Positions 5,770 to 8,005 of a stretch of 8,005 bases of DNA are shown here, piece by piece (within the stretch, counting starts at the first letter, position 1; every line of letters begins with the position of its first letter). The DNA is taken from assembly GCA_900754695.1 (NCBI GenBank), contig CAAEDU010000069.1, positions 1 through 8,005 of the forward strand. The letters are read 5' to 3'. The notes under the pieces were generated by a model. The model worked only from the letters and a program-made list of their open reading frames with translations. It did not search any database and was not told where the DNA came from. The position numbers and the translations under genes are program-made. The DNA is from Clostridia bacterium (lineage in GTDB: Bacteria > Bacillota > Clostridia > Christensenellales > CAG-917).

Positions 5770-7854
5770 ATGCAGCGCAACTTTGCACTTGACAAGGTCA
5801 GGAACATCGGCATCATGGCTCACATCGACGCCGGCAAGACCACGACCACGGAGCGCATCCTGTTCTATACGGGCATGACGCGCAAACTCGGTGAGGTGCA
5901 CGACGGCGCAGCGGTTATGGACTACATGGTGCAGGAGCGAGAGAGGGGGATCACCATCACTTCCGCAGCCACGACCACCGTGTGGAAAGGTCATCAGATC
6001 AACATCATCGACACTCCCGGACACGTCGACTTTTCCGTTGAAGTCGAAAGAAGCCTCCGGGTGCTGGACGGAGCGGTCGCGGTGTTCTGCGCCAAGGGCG
6101 GCGTGGAGCCTCAGTCCGAAAATGTGTGGCGTCAAGCCAACACCTACAAGGTGCCCCGCATCGCCTTCGTCAACAAAATGGACATCAACGGAGCGAACTT
6201 TGACAACGTCGTCAGGATGATGCACGAGAGACTGCGCACCAATGCCGTGCCCGTCGTGCTCCCCATCGGCAGCGAGAGCGATTTCAAAGGGATCGTCGAT
6301 CTCATCTCCATGAAAGCTCTCTACTACTCGGGCGAGGACAACGGCATCACGGTCACGGAGAGCGACATCCCCGCCGATATGGCGGAAAGGGCTGCCGAAG
6401 CGCGCAGGAAACTCGTCGAGGAGGCGGCAAACTTCGATGACGCCATCTTCGAGAAGTGCATCATGGACGAAAGCGAGTCCGTCACCGAGGAGGAGCTCAA
6501 AAAGGCGATCCGCAAGGGCACCGTCGAGATGGCGATGACCCCCGTGCTTTGCGGCAGTTCCTACCGCAACAAGGGCATCCAGCGTCTTCTGGACGCCATC
6601 GTGGATTTTCTCCCCGCTCCCACCGACGTCCCCTCCATCACGGGCAAGAACCCGAGGGTGGACCGCGACGAGGTGCGTCATCCCGGCGACGACGAGCCTT
6701 TCTCCGCGCTGGTGTTCAAGATCCTCACCGACGAATATGTCGGCAAGCTCGCCTTCATCCGCATCTACAGCGGCACCATCAAGACGGGCATGATGGTCTT
6801 CAACCCCGGCAAGAACGAGAATGAGCGCATAGGCAGGATCCTGCGCATGAACGCCGACGACAGAGAGGATCTGACCGAGGCGGGCGCGGGCGACATCGTC
6901 GCTCTGGTCGGGCTCAAGAAGAGCACCACCGGCGACACCCTCTGCGACAAGTCCCATCAGATCGTGCTGGAAAACATGGTGTTCCCCGAGCCCGTCATCA
7001 AGGTGGCGATCGAGCCCAAGACCAAGGCGAGCCAGGAGCGCATGAACACCGCCATCATGAAGCTGCAGGAAGAGGACCCCACCTTCAAGGCGTACACCGA
7101 TAAGGACACGGGGCAGATCATCATCGCGGGCATGGGCGAGCTTCACCTCGAGATCATCGTGGACAGGATGTTCCGCGAGTTCAGGGTGGAGGCAAACGTC
7201 GGCAAACCGCAGGTTAGCTACCGCGAGACGATCACCCGTCCCTCCAAGGCGGAGGGCAAGTTCGTCCGTCAGACGGGCGGTCACGGACAGTACGGTCACT
7301 GCGTCATCGAGCTGGAGCCCAATCCCGGCGGCGGCTACGAGTTCTCCAACGAGACCGTGGGCGGCGTCGTCCCCAAGGAGTTTGCCAACGCGGTCAGCGA
7401 AGGCATCAAGGAGGCGGCAAAGGCGGGCATCATGGCGGGCTACGAAGTCGTGGACTTCAAGGTCAGGCTGGTGGACGGCTCCACGCACGAGGTGGACAGC
7501 TCCGAAATGGCGTTCCGCGTCGCGGGTTCCATGGCGTTCAGAAATGCGGCGGAGAAGGCGAAGCCCATCCTGCTCGAGCCCATCATGAAGGTGGAGATCG
7601 ACGTCCCGGACGAGTATGTCGGCGATGTCATGAGCAACCTCAACTCCCGCCGCGGCAGCGTGCGCGGCATGGAGATGAAGAACGGCATCCAAGCCATCGA
7701 GAGCGACGTCCCGCTTTCCGAAATGTTCGGATATGCGACGACGCTCCGCAGCATCACGCAGGGCAGGGCGACGTTCACGATGCTCTTCGACCATTATGCG
7801 GAAGTGCCTCAGAGCATAGCAGAAAAGGTCACGGGCAAGAAATTCCAAAGATAA
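5770..7854 (+). CDS. fusA: Translation elongation factor G (EF-G)
   Basis: EF-G is the GTPase that drives tRNA-mRNA translocation and, with RRF, ribosome recycling. The 694-residue protein has the full set of G-domain motifs: G1 AHIDAGKTT (17-25), switch I ERERGITITSAATT, G3 DTPGH (81-85, with catalytic His85), and G4 NKMD (135-138). Domain II begins near FSALVFKILTDEYVGKLAF. Domain III has PVIKVAIEPKTKASQERM and GMGELHLEIIVDR. Domain IV has GGHGQYGHC and the tip loop HEVDSSEMAF, where His573 corresponds to the E. coli translocation-critical His583. Domain V has EYVGDVMSNLNSRRGSVRGM. Length, motifs and position between rpsG and tuf mark it as the canonical EF-G, not an EF-G2 or tetracycline-protection paralogue. 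ATG 5770 is preferred over GTG 5758, which overlaps the rpsG stop and lies in the ribosome binding site; MQRNFALDKVRNIGIMAHID is a normal EF-G start. It ends in TAA. Confidence 0.99.
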   Translation: MQRNFALDKVRNIGIMAHIDAGKTTTTERILFYTGMTRKLGEVHDGAAVMDYMVQERERGITITSAATTTVWKGHQINIIDTPGHVDFSVEVERSLRVLDGAVAVFCAKGGVEPQSENVWRQANTYKVPRIAFVNKMDINGANFDNVVRMMHERLRTNAVPVVLPIGSESDFKGIVDLISMKALYYSGEDNGITVTESDIPADMAERAAEARRKLVEEAANFDDAIFEKCIMDESESVTEEELKKAIRKGTVEMAMTPVLCGSSYRNKGIQRLLDAIVDFLPAPTDVPSITGKNPRVDRDEVRHPGDDEPFSALVFKILTDEYVGKLAFIRIYSGTIKTGMMVFNPGKNENERIGRILRMNADDREDLTEAGAGDIVALVGLKKSTTGDTLCDKSHQIVLENMVFPEPVIKVAIEPKTKASQERMNTAIMKLQEEDPTFKAYTDKDTGQIIIAGMGELHLEIIVDRMFREFRVEANVGKPQVSYRETITRPSKAEGKFVRQTGGHGQYGHCVIELEPNPGGGYEFSNETVGGVVPKEFANAVSEGIKEAAKAGIMAGYEVVDFKVRLVDGSTHEVDSSEMAFRVAGSMAFRNAAEKAKPILLEPIMKVEIDVPDEYVGDVMSNLNSRRGSVRGMEMKNGIQAIESDVPLSEMFGYATTLRSITQGRATFTMLFDHYAEVPQSIAEKVTGKKFQR

Positions 7855-7892
7855 TATATAAGGTTTGAGTATAACTTATATCCTTATATATT
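7853..7892 (+). repeat. 11-bp perfect inverted repeat after fusA stop
   Basis: AATATATAAGG (7853-7863, starting in the fusA stop codon) is the exact reverse complement of CCTTATATATT (7882-7892), with an 18-base loop. TTTGAGT in the loop (7864-7870) is complementary to ACTCAAA (7905-7911), and AGGTTT (7861-7866) to AAACCT (7915-7920). No T-run follows, so it is not a standard terminator; it may be an mRNA processing or stabilising structure between fusA and tuf. Confidence 0.6.
7865..7892 (+). promoter_or_regulatory. Possible secondary promoter for tuf
   Basis: TTGAGT (7865-7870, 4 of 6 to TTGACA) and TATATT (7887-7892, 5 of 6 to TATAAT) are spaced by 16 bases in an AT-rich gap, which would place the start near 7899. 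Extra transcription of tuf apart from the rest of the str operon is common in bacteria. AT-rich DNA generates such matches easily, and the same bases form the inverted repeat. Confidence 0.4.
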
Positions 7893-7937
7893 CTCTATAA
7901 ACAAACTCAAAAACAAACCTAATTGGAGGAATTCAAA

Positions 7938-8005
7938 ATGGCAAAAGCGAAGTTTGAAAGAACCAAACCTCACGTCAACATCGGCACCATCGGCCACGTT
8001 GACCA
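7938..8005 (+). CDS. tuf: Elongation factor Tu, N-terminal fragment cut by window edge
   Basis: EF-Tu delivers aminoacyl-tRNA to the ribosome as a GTP complex. Only 22 codons and two bases are present: MAKAKFERTKPHVNIGTIGH followed by VD, the invariant N-terminus leading into the P-loop. ATG 7938 follows GGAGG (7925-7929) with an 8-base gap. The position after fusA is the standard str operon order. The 83-base gap from fusA is far longer than the rpsG-fusA gap and is strongly AT-rich, suggesting separate control of tuf levels. Confidence 0.97.
   Translation, partial: MAKAKFERTKPHVNIGTIGHVD

Noticed and set aside
5752..7848. A 698-codon open frame on the minus strand covering all of fusA
   Set aside because: It is codon-register antisense to fusA and stays open because fusA avoids TTA, CTA and TCA codons, as expected in a highly expressed GC-rich gene. 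The translation is low-complexity His/Asp/Val-rich with no recognisable domain.
1..8005. Mobile element, CRISPR array, tRNA, defence or other novel gene system
   Set aside because: All long frames on the coding strand are accounted for by known housekeeping genes, and gaps are short without repeats, integrase-like genes or tRNA-like folds.

Overview
The window is a GC-rich, tightly packed stretch of bacterial housekeeping genes, all on the plus strand. It covers protein export, translation termination, tRNA modification and the ribosomal 'str' operon. An L7Ae-family small ribosomal protein gene directly upstream of rpsL, the secA-prfB adjacency and strong AGGAGG-type ribosome binding sites all point to a Firmicutes, probably a GC-rich member of the Clostridia (perhaps a Christensenellales-like gut lineage). 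The finer placement is inference only.

Region 1 (1-4349) holds the 3' three quarters of secA, then prfB (RF2) 13 bases later, then tsaD 37 bases later. There is no obvious promoter or terminator between them, so they look like one transcription unit. SecA drives protein export, RF2 terminates translation at UGA/UAA, and TsaD makes t6A in ANN-decoding tRNAs.

Region 2 (4350-4543) is a 194-base intergenic gap. It holds weak hairpins around the tsaD stop, a 25-base A/T-only block ending in eight T residues (possible weak terminator), a strong sigma-A type promoter (perfect TTGACA, 17-base spacer, TG-extended TAATAT) and a short hairpin starting at the predicted +1.

Region 3 (4562-8005) is the str operon: L7Ae-family protein, rpsL (S12), rpsG (S7), fusA (EF-G) and the first 22 codons of tuf (EF-Tu). 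In Bacillus-type genomes the L7Ae gene follows rpoB-rpoC; here it follows tsaD and has its own promoter, so the operon is separated from RNA polymerase genes at this locus. The fusA-tuf gap is a very AT-rich 83-base spacer with an 11-bp perfect inverted repeat, further complementary segments and a possible second promoter for tuf.

Nothing here resembles a mobile element, CRISPR array, defence system or novel multi-gene system. The points that merit a second look are an RF2 gene without the usual frameshift site, a native Arg at S12 position 88 (equivalent to a streptomycin-resistance substitution), the leader hairpin of the str operon, and the structured fusA-tuf spacer.
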